A stretch of 64,000 nt of DNA. It comes from Kibdelosporangium sp. MJ126-NF4. Lineage in GTDB: Bacteria; Actinomycetota; Actinomycetes; Mycobacteriales; Pseudonocardiaceae. Below the pieces are notes generated by a model. It made no database searches. It saw only the letters and a list, made by a program, of their open reading frames with translations, and was not told the origin of the DNA. The stretch is from the NCBI RefSeq assembly GCF_000826545.1, contig NZ_CDME01000012.1:62001-126000 (forward strand). The letters run 5' to 3'. Shown piece by piece: positions 34,101 through 43,813 of this stretch; positions within the stretch are counted from its first letter, which is position 1, and each line of letters begins with the position of its first letter. The translations under genes were made by a program, and so were the position numbers.

Positions 34101-35316
34101 GCAACGCGTCCGTCATCTCGTTGGTGAACTTCCCTCCCGGATCAAGCCGCCGCGCGAGATGAGCGAAGTCCTGCAGTCGCCGATAGCGCGACTGCAGGAC
34201 TTCGGGCGTGGTGGTGAAGACCTTCGCCCAGTGCGGGCGGGCGTCGAACTGCGCCAGCCGCTCCCCCACCAGCTCGACAACGGGCATCACCGCGGCCGCG
34301 TCGGCGATCCACGTGAAGTGGACGCACACCGTGTCCCGCTCGTGGAACGGGCTCAGCCACAGCCGGTCCGCTTTGACAGCACGGATCTCACTGATCTGCA
34401 GCACCGGGTGGACGCGGTCGCGGATGTCGTTGATCGCGTGCAGCGCCGCGACCGCGTCCGTGCGCGCGACCATGAACTCGGTCTGCAGCTCCTCGCCCGC
34501 GCTCGGCGTGAACTCCGGGCGGAAGTGCGGAAGGCGCTCGAACGACCGGCCGGGGATTCCCAGCTGCTGCGTACAGTTGCGTGTGGCCATGCCTGGCACC
34601 GGGTGCCGCGGCCCGTCCGCTCTTGTCGTCGCCTCGGGCACGAACTCCGGATCTGACACTCGCTGTTTCACCCAGACCTGGTTGATCACATCGCTGGACC
34701 AGTCGGTGAACAGGCTGACGCTGTAGGCGCCGTCGAGCACGCCGAGGATGTCCGAGCCCAGCGGGAGTCCTTCGTGGACGTACTGGCGGATCTCGAAGGC
34801 GGGCACCAGATCCAGCGTCAGGCTCCTGACAACGCCCAACGCGCCGAGGTTGACCACGGTGCCGTCGAAGTCCTCGTCGCCTCGGTCGATGGCCAGGGTT
34901 TCGCCGTCGGCCGTGACAATCTCCAGCCCGGCAACGGAAGTCGAGAGGCTCCCGTTGCCGGAGCCGGAGCCGTGTGTCGCGGTCGCGGTGGACCCGGCGA
35001 CCGAGATGTGCGGCAGTGAGGCGAGGTTGGCCAGCGCGAAGCCCTTGGCGTCCAGCTCCTCGGCGAACTCCGCGTACCGCAGCCCTGCCGAGACCCTGAC
35101 CTGCCCGGCGCCGGAGTCGATCTCGACCAGCCGCGGCAGACCTGCGAGGCTGACGAGCTCACCCCCGGTGTTCGCGAGCTCGTTGAACGCGTGCCTCGTG
35201 CCCAGCGCCCTGATCCGGGTGGCGTTCGCGACCGTCGACCGCAGCTCGGCGTCGGATCGCGGGTAGTGAATCGCGGTGGCGCGATAGGTGACGTTGCCTG
35301 CCCAGTTCTGCTCCAC
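34093..35316 (-). CDS. aldO: alditol oxidase (FAD-linked)
   Basis: A VAO-family flavoprotein (407 aa) closely following Streptomyces AldO, which oxidises sugar alcohols such as xylitol and sorbitol at C1 with release of hydrogen peroxide. NWAGNVTY at the start; FAD-linking His in GTRHAFNELA (about residue 42); LPHISVAGSTATATHGSGSGNGSL; C-terminal LDPGGKFTN. The start is GTG at 35316. It ends 8 bp inside the convergent hydrolase gene. The substrate is inferred from the family. Confidence 0.92.
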   Translation of the reverse strand: MEQNWAGNVTYRATAIHYPRSDAELRSTVANATRIRALGTRHAFNELANTGGELVSLAGLPRLVEIDSGAGQVRVSAGLRYAEFAEELDAKGFALANLASLPHISVAGSTATATHGSGSGNGSLSTSVAGLEIVTADGETLAIDRGDEDFDGTVVNLGALGVVRSLTLDLVPAFEIRQYVHEGLPLGSDILGVLDGAYSVSLFTDWSSDVINQVWVKQRVSDPEFVPEATTRADGPRHPVPGMATRNCTQQLGIPGRSFERLPHFRPEFTPSAGEELQTEFMVARTDAVAALHAINDIRDRVHPVLQISEIRAVKADRLWLSPFHERDTVCVHFTWIADAAAVMPVVELVGERLAQFDARPHWAKVFTTTPEVLQSRYRRLQDFAHLARRLDPGGKFTNEMTDALLR

Positions 35317-35331
35317 CCGGCCAGTCTGGCA

Positions 35332-36093
35332 TCAGTACTCGTCGCGGTACTTCAACTCCGGGCTGCCCGCCTGCGCGCCGAAGCCCGTCATCCGGCCCTT
35401 GGGCTCCTCCCATTCCTCCTGGCGGCCGAGCGCGGTGATGTCGAGGAGGGCGGTGGTGTTCGTCAACAACTCCGAGCCGCGGCCGTAGGTCGAGTACGTG
35501 TGGAACACACGGTCGCCGTCGCGCAGGAACGCGCTCAGTCCCGGCAGTTCGTACGGCTGCTCGGTGTTCTCGACGTAGTACCCGGTTCCTGCCGCGATGT
35601 GCTCGTCCTTGGAGCGGTAGTTGTAGACGATCGGCTTGACGGACTCGTCGAGGGTGACGTTGAAGTCGTAGTTGAAATCGCTGCCGAACGACGAGTACCA
35701 CGGCACGTCCCAGCCCATCCGCGCCTTGAACCTGGTGATCTTGTCGATCGGCGCGCGGGAGACGGCGGCGAACGTGGTCGCGCGGACGTTGAGGTGCGTG
35801 AGGTGGCCGATGTCGTCGAGGAAGCTCGAGCAGCTGCGGCAGCCGCCGTCCCACTCCGGGTCGAACATGAAGTGGTACACCACCAGCTGCAGACGGCCGT
35901 CGAACAGGTCGAGCAGGCTTGCCTTGCCCTCAGGCCCTTCGAGGACGTAGTCCTTGTCGATCTCGACCATCGGCAGCCTGCGGCGGTCGGCGTTCAGCTC
36001 GTCGCGAGCCTTCGTCTCTGCCTTCTCCTTGGCCAGCAGGTCCTTGCGCGCGGCCAGCCACTCGTCCTGGGACACGATCTGCGGAAGACTCAT
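35332..36093 (-). CDS. DUF899 thioredoxin-fold protein
   Basis: A DUF899-family protein of 253 residues with thioredoxin-like topology. The motif GGCRSCSSFLDDIG (CxxC) is at about residue 85, in the place of the redox cysteines. WLAARKDLLAKEKAETKARDELNADRRRLP is the conserved N-terminal helix. The molecular role of the family is not known. ATG at 36093 has AGGGAG upstream. It lies downstream of the HxlR gene (87 bp) on the same strand and may be controlled with it. Confidence 0.88.
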   Translation of the reverse strand: MSLPQIVSQDEWLAARKDLLAKEKAETKARDELNADRRRLPMVEIDKDYVLEGPEGKASLLDLFDGRLQLVVYHFMFDPEWDGGCRSCSSFLDDIGHLTHLNVRATTFAAVSRAPIDKITRFKARMGWDVPWYSSFGSDFNYDFNVTLDESVKPIVYNYRSKDEHIAAGTGYYVENTEQPYELPGLSAFLRDGDRVFHTYSTYGRGSELLTNTTALLDITALGRQEEWEEPKGRMTGFGAQAGSPELKYRDEY

Positions 36094-36179
36094 CGTCAAC
36101 ACTCCCTTTCGCGATGCCTTCACACGTACAGACCCGGGCCGGTCCCGAAACTCGTCGGTGTTCCGCGAAAGAATCCGCG

Positions 36180-36794
36180 TCAGCGGGTGAAGACGGCTCG
36201 CACGGCGGCTTCGTCACCGTCGATCTCGACCAGCCCCGAGACGTCATCGAGGCTGAGCACACCCGCTGCCAGGCCGAGAACGATCGCCGGGTCGGCCCGC
36301 ACGACGGCGTCGAGGTCGCGACCGTCGTGCGGACCGACCGCCACACCCGAGTCCGACGGGCTCACGTGGAAAAGCCGTCCCTCGACCGAGATCCCGAGTG
36401 TCGCCGCGACCTTCCTGCCGCTGAACAGGGCCGGGAGCGCGACGGCAAGCCACTCGGGCAGGAAGCGGTCGCCGTCCGCTCCGCGGACCATCAACGGCGT
36501 GGACCACCGGATCAGGCCCTCGATCGGCTCACGCAGCTCGTTGCCCCACGGGGTGAGGGCGTACACGACGGCACTGCCCTCGTCGGCCAGGCGCCGCTCG
36601 ACCACTCCGGCGGACTCGAGGTCACGGAGCCTGTCGGCGAGCAGGTTGGTGGCCACGCCGGGCAGTCCAGCCAGCAGTTCGCGGTAACGGGCGGGAGCGA
36701 CAAGGAGCTGACGGACGATCAGCAGGTTCCACCGGTCGCCGATGACGTCGAGGGCTCGAGCGAGACCGCAGTACTGACCATAGCTTCGACTCAT
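36180..36794 (-). CDS. HxlR-family regulator with C-terminal SCP2-like domain
   Basis: A 204-residue regulator. The HxlR winged helix is in residues 1-95 (YGQYCGLARALDVIGDRWNLLIVRQLL, NLLADRLRDLESAGVV), with its conserved Cys9. The extra C-terminal half (about 110-204) resembles an SCP2/sterol-carrier-type sensing domain found in some long HxlR proteins, suggesting a hydrophobic ligand. It is divergent from a dehalogenase-like hydrolase, with a palindromic operator between them. Confidence 0.88.
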   Translation of the reverse strand: MSRSYGQYCGLARALDVIGDRWNLLIVRQLLVAPARYRELLAGLPGVATNLLADRLRDLESAGVVERRLADEGSAVVYALTPWGNELREPIEGLIRWSTPLMVRGADGDRFLPEWLAVALPALFSGRKVAATLGISVEGRLFHVSPSDSGVAVGPHDGRDLDAVVRADPAIVLGLAAGVLSLDDVSGLVEIDGDEAAVRAVFTR

Positions 36795-36802
36795 ATCACC
36801 TA

Positions 36803-36817
36803 CTTGATATTCTCAAG
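36803..36817. promoter_or_regulatory. HxlR-type operator
   Basis: CTTGATATTCTCAAG is a 5-5-5 inverted repeat only 9 bp upstream of the HxlR start, with another CTCAAG at 36831-36836. It is placed to control both divergent genes. Confidence 0.55.
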
Positions 36818-36859
36818 CGTGCCTGATGAACTCAAGCTTACCAGCGAAGAGAGGTGACC

Positions 36860-37729
36860 ATGGCTGACGCGACGCGGCCTGCGTGGGTCGACGACGAACT
36901 GTTCCCGTTCACGAGCCGCTTCGTCACCATCGACGGGCACACCGTCCATTACGTGGACGAAGGCTCCGGGCCGACACTGTTGCTGCTGCACGGCAACCCG
37001 ACCTGGTCGTACTTGTACCGCGACGTGATCCGTGCCCTGAAAGACCAGTTCCGGTGCGTCGCACTGGACTACCCGGGCTTCGGGCTGTCGTCGGCTCGCT
37101 CGGGTTACACGTATCTGCCTGAGGACCACGCCCAGGTGGTCACCGGCTTCGTCGACGCACTGGAGCTGAACGCCGTCACCCTGGTGGCCCATGACTGGGG
37201 CGGCCCCATCGGCCTCGCCACCGTCGAACAGCGGCCCGCCGCCTTCGAGAGGCTTGTGCTGGCCAACACCTGGGCCTGGCCGATCCCCGACCTGCGTGTC
37301 GCGGTCATGTCACACCTGATGGGCGGACCGCTGGGGCGCTTGCTGATCAGGCAGTTCAACCTGTTCGTCAACGCCATGATCCCCGCTGGGCACCGGCTGC
37401 GGAAGCAGACCGACGGCGACATGGCTCATTACCGACAGGCGCTGGCCACCCGCGACCGGCGTGACGCGACAGCCGTGCTCCCCCGGCGCATCACCGCCAG
37501 CCGTGACTTTCTCGCCGAGGTCGAGGCCGGGCTGCCCGACCTCGCGTCACTGCCGACGCTCATCGTGTGGGGCGACGCCGACATCGCCTTCCGTGCCAAG
37601 GAACGAGAGCGGTGGGAACGGACCTTCGCCGACCACCACACCGTGATCGTCGAAGGCGCGGGCCATTTCGTGCAGTCCGACGCGCCCGAGCAGTTCGCGT
37701 CGGCGATCCGCGACTGGCGGTTCAGGTAG
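36860..37729 (+). CDS. haloalkane dehalogenase-like alpha/beta hydrolase
   Basis: A 289-residue alpha/beta hydrolase with haloalkane dehalogenase features. HGNPTWSYLYR supplies the oxyanion hole and the halide-binding Asn. The nucleophile Asp and adjacent Trp are in AHDWGGPIG. The acid region is VWGDADIAF and the catalytic His is in EGAGHFVQSDAPE. Hydrolytic dehalogenation is possible but epoxide or ester hydrolysis cannot be excluded. ATG at 36860 has GAGAGG upstream. It shares its promoter region with the HxlR regulator. Confidence 0.87.
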   Translation: MADATRPAWVDDELFPFTSRFVTIDGHTVHYVDEGSGPTLLLLHGNPTWSYLYRDVIRALKDQFRCVALDYPGFGLSSARSGYTYLPEDHAQVVTGFVDALELNAVTLVAHDWGGPIGLATVEQRPAAFERLVLANTWAWPIPDLRVAVMSHLMGGPLGRLLIRQFNLFVNAMIPAGHRLRKQTDGDMAHYRQALATRDRRDATAVLPRRITASRDFLAEVEAGLPDLASLPTLIVWGDADIAFRAKERERWERTFADHHTVIVEGAGHFVQSDAPEQFASAIRDWRFR

Positions 37730-38252
37730 CAGTGTCGGCGGCGACCTCGTAGACGATCTCCAGGCCGTCCTCCTCGTCCCACTGCTCTCCGACCTCGACG
37801 AACCCGTACTGCGACACGAGCCGGTACGAAGCCTCGTTGTCCGGCGTGATGGTCACTCGGATCACGCGCACGTCCGGTTCCCGCGCGGCACGGCGCAGCA
37901 GCGCCTCCAGTACCGCGCGGGCATAACCTCGGCGCCGGTACTCCGGGTCGACCGCGTAGCCGATCTCCACCATCCCCACCGCGTCCGGGGGACCGTGGTA
38001 CCCGGCCCGGCCGACCGTCACCTGCCGGTTCTCGTCCCAGATCGCGCCGGTCACCCACGCCGCGCTGGCCGGGTCCTCGTCGTACTGCCTGCTGCGCATC
38101 CGCCACACACCCCGCGACTCCGGGCCTGCCAAGTACGCGGACACCGGCACGGGACTGACGGTGTTCGCCGTTGTCAGGTCGCCGGAGGCGAGGGCGTGGA
38201 AGGTCGGGCCGTTGAGGTGGACGACGCGTACCTCTGGCCTGTTGTCGATCAC
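37722..38252 (-). CDS. GNAT-family acetyltransferase
   Basis: A 176-residue GNAT protein. The acetyl-CoA site is VEIGYAVDPEYRRRGYARAVLEALLRRA (Q/RxxGxG/A motif RRRGYA), followed by ITPDNEASYRLVSQYGFVEVGEQWD. The substrate is unknown. The start is unclear: GTG at 38252 leaves a 29-bp gap after the PLP-enzyme gene, while an in-frame GTG at 38306 would overlap it. It is probably the last gene of the sugar operon. Its end overlaps the convergent hydrolase by 8 bp. Confidence 0.85.
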   Translation of the reverse strand: MIDNRPEVRVVHLNGPTFHALASGDLTTANTVSPVPVSAYLAGPESRGVWRMRSRQYDEDPASAAWVTGAIWDENRQVTVGRAGYHGPPDAVGMVEIGYAVDPEYRRRGYARAVLEALLRRAAREPDVRVIRVTITPDNEASYRLVSQYGFVEVGEQWDEEDGLEIVYEVAADTAT

Positions 38253-38281
38253 CGGATCAGACTCGCACGCACCGACCGTGC

Positions 38282-39283
38282 TCAACCACGTGTTTTGGCC
38301 CAGCACACCACCGCGTCGAGGATGACCTCGGCCTCGCCGGGCTGCAGTGTCTGGGGATTGAGCGCGATCGTCTCGTCGTCGAGCAGGCCGACCATGATGG
38401 GGGGATCGTGCGCGCGCAACGCGGCCACCAGGTCGAGCCCCTTCGATCCCGCGTGGATGAGAGCACGGCTGTGTGGCTGTCCGGCCTCACTCGGGTAACC
38501 GCGCACAGCCCGGATCCCCGGGCAGTCCCGCAACCCGTCGAGCCACATCGCCACGGTCTGCTCGTACCCGGCGATGGCAGCGTCCTCGTCCTGCTCCAGG
38601 TTCCACTCGACAGCCGCCAGCAACCCGAGCAGTTCCTCCTTGCCCACCTTCATTCCCCGGCCGACGCCGTGGTGGGGCGATCCGTTGGCGCGGCAGCCGT
38701 CGACGATGTGCTTGCGGCCGAGCACCAGGCCGGTGCTCTGCGGGCCACGCAGGCCCTTGCCGCCGCTGACCAGGACGGCGTCGGCGCCCATGTCCACTGT
38801 GAACCGCCACAGGGTCGCGATCGGCGGGATCTGCGCGGCCGCGTCCACGATCACCGGCACACCCTTACCCAGTACCGACGACAGATCCCGCGTGCCGAAC
38901 CGGGTTCCGGCGTACCAGAGCACGCACGCGGTCCGCGGTCCGATCTCCGTGCTCAGCTGGGCGCCGGTGAACTGCACGGCCTCCTCGTAGCCCAGACGCT
39001 GCTCGGGGAAGACCACGACCTCGTCCCGGCCGGGCCGCAGACACGCCGACACCGCCTGGATCGTGCCCGCCCACGCGCCGCAGGAGACGTACCCGGCCTC
39101 GTTGCCGGTCAGTTCCGCGAGCCGGTCCCCGACTTTCTCCTGGAGTTCGACCAGGCTGACGAAATGCTCCGCCGCGGCCGCCATCGCGGCGGCCACCGGC
39201 GGGGCGAGGATCGAGCCGCCCAACGCGGTCAACGTCGCCGACGCGTTGATCACGGGCTGGATCCCCAGGTCTGCGTACGTCAT
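38282..39283 (-). CDS. SelA-fold PLP enzyme (DgaE/KDPG-type ammonia-lyase-like)
   Basis: A PLP protein of 333 residues in the SelA-like branch of fold type I, which includes selenocysteine synthase and D-glucosaminate-6-phosphate ammonia-lyase. IQPVINASATLTALGGS is the typical N-terminus and GYVSCGAWAGTIQAVSACLRP binds phosphate. The Schiff-base Lys is in LVSGGKGLRGPQSTGLVLG. No selenocysteine genes are nearby, so an amino-sugar or amino-acid ammonia-lyase/racemase role fits the sugar operon better. ATG at 39283 overlaps the upstream TGA (ATGA). Confidence 0.85.
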   Translation of the reverse strand: MTYADLGIQPVINASATLTALGGSILAPPVAAAMAAAAEHFVSLVELQEKVGDRLAELTGNEAGYVSCGAWAGTIQAVSACLRPGRDEVVVFPEQRLGYEEAVQFTGAQLSTEIGPRTACVLWYAGTRFGTRDLSSVLGKGVPVIVDAAAQIPPIATLWRFTVDMGADAVLVSGGKGLRGPQSTGLVLGRKHIVDGCRANGSPHHGVGRGMKVGKEELLGLLAAVEWNLEQDEDAAIAGYEQTVAMWLDGLRDCPGIRAVRGYPSEAGQPHSRALIHAGSKGLDLVAALRAHDPPIMVGLLDDETIALNPQTLQPGEAEVILDAVVCWAKTRG

Positions 39284-40014
39284 GACGGCATCAGGTCGAA
39301 CCGCCGGATCGGGCTGACGCCCAACTCCTGTGCCAGCCACGTGTCGAGCACCTCGTCGTCGGCCGAATCCTCGTGGGTCAGCTCGTAGTCCGTGCCGACC
39401 CGGAACGTGTCGGCGCCGCAGGGATGCCTTTCGGGCGCGAAGAACTCCGTCGTCGGATGCGGTCCGGTCAGCTCGGCCAGCGCCTCCAGCGGACCGGTGG
39501 ACCGCGCGGCACGGAAACCAGGGCGCCGGGAGGCCGTGATCAGTGCCAGGTCGTCCCCGGTGACGCCGACTCTGGCCGGATCGACGAGTTCGTGGCCGAG
39601 CAGGAACTCGGCGCCCCGCAGGCAGTCGGCCACGATCGCGCGGTAGACGTACGTGGCCGGGTCCTCGATGCCCAGCGTGGCCAGGCCGGGGTAGGCGGCC
39701 TTGAACGGCACGTCGGCCAGCCGCTGGCCGCGGTGCATCACCGTGAACGTGATGTACCGCAACCGGTCCCGGTAGTGCGGGGGCTGGTTGACGCTGCCGT
39801 AGCGCGGGGTCTCCAACACCGCGGGGAACGGGCCGTCGCCGGTGGGCACACTGAGATACCCGAAGATCCGGTACGGCCCGACGCTGGTCAGCCGGACGTC
39901 GTAGGCGCTGAACTGCCCGGTCGACCTGACCGGGGCGTGGTCGGCGACCGGCCTGGCGGGCAACGCGGCGAGTTCGTCGTCCACCGCATGCCAGTACTCG
40001 TCGAACTCGGTCAT
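39280..40014 (-). CDS. acetylxylan-esterase-like paralogue lacking the catalytic serine
   Basis: A 244-residue AXE1-like protein, shorter than the active-looking paralogue encoded just upstream. It keeps the fold landmarks (FDEYWHAVDDELAALP, VGPYRIFGYLSVPTGDGPFPAVL, VMHRGQRLADVPFKAAYPGLATLG). The nucleophile elbow reads VGVTGDDLALITA where the paralogue has GSSQGG, and the C-terminal His motif is absent. It is therefore probably not a serine esterase. A binding, structural or redesigned role is open. It is coupled by ATGA overlaps on both sides. Confidence 0.78.
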   Translation of the reverse strand: MTEFDEYWHAVDDELAALPARPVADHAPVRSTGQFSAYDVRLTSVGPYRIFGYLSVPTGDGPFPAVLETPRYGSVNQPPHYRDRLRYITFTVMHRGQRLADVPFKAAYPGLATLGIEDPATYVYRAIVADCLRGAEFLLGHELVDPARVGVTGDDLALITASRRPGFRAARSTGPLEALAELTGPHPTTEFFAPERHPCGADTFRVGTDYELTHEDSADDEVLDTWLAQELGVSPIRRFDLMPS

Positions 40015-40933
40015 CGCGATCCCTCCGGGAACAGGTGCTGGTCGAAGAACTCCGCGACCTTGGGCATCGCCCAGCGCAGGCCCGCGCTGTGCCCGCACCG
40101 CGGATACGTGTGCAGCTCCTTGGGACAGTCGAGGGCGTTGAACACCGCGTACCCGGTCTCCGGCGGGCAGACGTCGTCCTCGAGTCCGATATAGACGAAC
40201 ATCGGCGCCCGCACCTTCGGCGCGAAGTTCATGCCGTCGTAGTAGGCGACGCTCTGCCGGATCAGTTCGCCGTGGCCGGGGTGGAGCCGGAGGTACTCGT
40301 TGATCTCCTCGTACGGGTAGGAATGCGTCAGCTTCGCCGCGTCCCAGATCCCGCACAGGTACGGCGCACCGGCCGCGACGCACGACACCGCGTCCGGCCG
40401 GAGCGCGGCCGTGACGATCCCCAGCCCGCCGCCCTGGCTCGATCCCTGCAGGCCGATCCGCCCGTCGTCGACCTCGGGGCGCTCGGCGAGCACGTCCAGC
40501 GCGCGGACGACGTCCACATAGAACCCGCGGTAGCCGTACGTGTGGTGGTCGACGATGTTGTGCGTCAGCAGTCCGGGATAACCCGGGTTGAAGTGGCTGT
40601 TGGACCGCAGTTTTCCGCGTGGTGCCACGGCCAGCGCGGCGTATCCGCGCTCGGCCCACTGGACCGGCGGAAGGGGCTCGGAGATGTAGCCGGGAATGTT
40701 CACCAGCGCCGGGAACGGCCCGCCGGTGCGGGGCGTGGCGTACCACGCGGCCACCCGGACGTTGTCGTAGCTGGTGTAGTGCACGTCGTAGACCGCGACC
40801 TTGTCCGTGGACAGCTCGGGGACGTAGGTCTGCGACGTGGCCGGATCCGGCAGGGATTTCAGGGTCTCGGCCCAGAACGAGTCGAAGTCGTCGGGCAACG
40901 GAACGGTTATGACGGCTTTCTCCGGTTCCCTCA

Positions 40934-40934
<1 letters not shown>
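40011..40934 (-). CDS. acetylxylan esterase / cephalosporin-C deacetylase-family hydrolase
   Basis: A CE7/AXE1-type deacetylase (307 aa) that removes acetyl groups from xylo-oligosaccharides or similar sugars. The nucleophile Ser is in GLQGSSQGGGLG (about residue 176), the Asp in IGLEDDVCPPE, the His in YPRCGHSAGL, and the RG dyad appears as APRGK. ATG at 40934 overlaps the ATPase stop (TGATG). AGGGAG lies 4 nt upstream. No signal peptide, so it would act on imported oligosaccharides. Confidence 0.9.
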
Positions 40935-42010
<1,076 letters not shown>

Positions 42011-42014
42011 CGCT

Positions 42015-42899
42015 CTACCCCTTCACCGATCCGGCGGCCATGCCCTGCACGATCAGCCGCTGGAAGATCAGCACCAGCACCAGCGGCGGCAGCACGGCCA
42101 GCACGCCGGACGCCGCCATCACCGTGAACTGCGTGTTGATGTCGGTCGCGAAGTTCGCCGCGATCACCGGAATCGTCTTCGACGCGGTGGTGCTGGTCAG
42201 GAACAACGCGAACATGAACTCGTTCCACGCGGTCATGAACGCGAAGACCGCGGCGGCCACCAGCCCGGGAGCCGACACCGGCAGCACGACCGACCACATC
42301 ATCCGGAACCAGCCGCACCGGTCGACCCGTGCCGCGTCCTCCAACTCCCTCGGCACAGCGCGGAAGAAGTCCTTCAGCACCCAGATCGTCACCGGCAGGG
42401 CGAACGTGGTGTACGACAGGATCAGCGCCCAGTACGTGTCCAGCAGGTCCAGTTCCCGCATCAGCAGGTAGAACGGGATGATGATGGCGATCCCCGGCAC
42501 CATCCTGGTCAGCAGGTACACCATCAGCAGCACCTGGCTGCCGCGGAACCGGATCCGGGAGAACGAGTACGCGGCGAACACTCCGAGCACCAGGTTCAGC
42601 AACGCGGTCAGGAACCCCACCAGCAGGCTGTTGCCCAGCGCGAACGGTGTCTCCTGGATCGCGCGGGAGCCGACCATCGCCTGCGCGGCGGTCGGATCGA
42701 CGAACGCGGTGTAGTTCTCCAGCGTCGGGTTGTTCGGGAACCATTGCGGTGGCACCGAGTTCGCGTCGACCTCGGGCATGATGCTCATCGCCACGATCCA
42801 GTAGAACGGCAGCACCAGGTAGAGCGCGAACAGCACCGCCAGCGCGTACACCACGATCTTCTTCCACGGCACGCGGTACCGGAGCGGAATGGTTGTCAT
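42015..42899 (-). CDS. sugar ABC transporter permease (MalG type)
   Basis: An inner-membrane subunit (294 aa) with six helices. The EAA loop that contacts the ATPase reads RAVPRELEDAARVDRCGWFRMMWSVVLPVSAPGL. The N-terminal YLVLPFYWIVAMSIMP is typical of MalG-type CUT1 permeases. Start ATG at 42899 overlaps the stop of the upstream permease gene. Confidence 0.94.
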   Translation of the reverse strand: MTTIPLRYRVPWKKIVVYALAVLFALYLVLPFYWIVAMSIMPEVDANSVPPQWFPNNPTLENYTAFVDPTAAQAMVGSRAIQETPFALGNSLLVGFLTALLNLVLGVFAAYSFSRIRFRGSQVLLMVYLLTRMVPGIAIIIPFYLLMRELDLLDTYWALILSYTTFALPVTIWVLKDFFRAVPRELEDAARVDRCGWFRMMWSVVLPVSAPGLVAAAVFAFMTAWNEFMFALFLTSTTASKTIPVIAANFATDINTQFTVMAASGVLAVLPPLVLVLIFQRLIVQGMAAGSVKG

Positions 42900-43813
42900 A
42901 CCTCGAAACTCCCCCTCCGGTAGAGCAGGCCGACATACGCCACCGAGATCACAAGCGTGATGAGCGTGATCACCCAGGCGTACGCGCTGCCCAGGCCGAC
43001 ATCTGTGTACGTGATCACGCGTTGGACGCTGAGCAACGCGACCGTGGTCGTGGCGTCGCCGGGACCACCACCGGTCAGCACGTAGATCGTGTCGAACGCG
43101 CGGAACGCGTTCATCGTCTCCAGGATGAGCACGATCAGCAGTGGGTGCAGCAGCCACGGAAGCGTGACCTGCCGGAAACGCTGGAACACACCGGCGCGGT
43201 CGACTTTGGCCGCGTCGTACAGCTCACCGGGGATGGTGGACAGCCCGGCGAGCAGGATGATCACGGTGAACGGCAACGTGTTCCAGACCTGCGCGAACGC
43301 TGTGAAGAAGAACGCTCCCGAACTGGACGCCAGCCAGGCCTGGTACGAGTCGATCCAGCCGAACTCGGTCAGTATCCCGTTCAACGCGCCGGTCTTGGCG
43401 TCGAACACCGTCCGCCACATCAGGCCGTTCACCACGCCCGGCATCGCCCACGGCAGCAGCACCAGGCTGCGCAACACTCCCCTGCCCATGAACGTCTCGT
43501 TGAGCACCAGTGCCAGCGTCAGCCCGAGAACGACCGTGAACGCGGTGACCACCAGCACGAAGAGCGCCGAGACCCGCAGTGACGCCAGGAAAGCCGGATC
43601 ATCCACAAGAGACAGGTAGTTGTCCAGCCCGATCAGCTTGCGGGCGGCGGGCTGCGACAGGTTGTCGCGGTGCAGGCTGACCCAGAACGAGTACCCGATC
43701 GGGTATGCGACCAGCAGCAGGATCGCGATCAACGCGGGCGCGTTCATGGCGTAACCGCGCGCGTTGTCACCCCACTGCCGGACACGAACAGTATCGGTCC
43801 GCGCAGGCGTCAT
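42896..43813 (-). CDS. sugar ABC transporter permease (MalF type)
   Basis: The second permease (305 aa), with six helices and the EAA loop STIPGELYDAAKVDRAGVFQRFRQVTLPWLLHPL. APALIAILLLVAYPIGYSFWVSLHRD is the typical first helix and LVLLPWAMPGVVNGLMWR helix 3. It overlaps the solute-binding protein stop (ATGA). Confidence 0.94.
   Translation of the reverse strand: MTPARTDTVRVRQWGDNARGYAMNAPALIAILLLVAYPIGYSFWVSLHRDNLSQPAARKLIGLDNYLSLVDDPAFLASLRVSALFVLVVTAFTVVLGLTLALVLNETFMGRGVLRSLVLLPWAMPGVVNGLMWRTVFDAKTGALNGILTEFGWIDSYQAWLASSSGAFFFTAFAQVWNTLPFTVIILLAGLSTIPGELYDAAKVDRAGVFQRFRQVTLPWLLHPLLIVLILETMNAFRAFDTIYVLTGGGPGDATTTVALLSVQRVITYTDVGLGSAYAWVITLITLVISVAYVGLLYRRGSFEV

Noticed and set aside
38282..39283. 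Selenocysteine synthase (selA)
   Set aside because: No other selenium genes are visible and the operon context is carbohydrate use. Only the fold is SelA-like.
39280..40746. Single long esterase fusion spanning both acetylxylan-esterase-like genes
   Set aside because: The upstream part of that frame is a shadow of the active esterase. ATG at 40014 overlaps that gene's stop and starts the paralogue.
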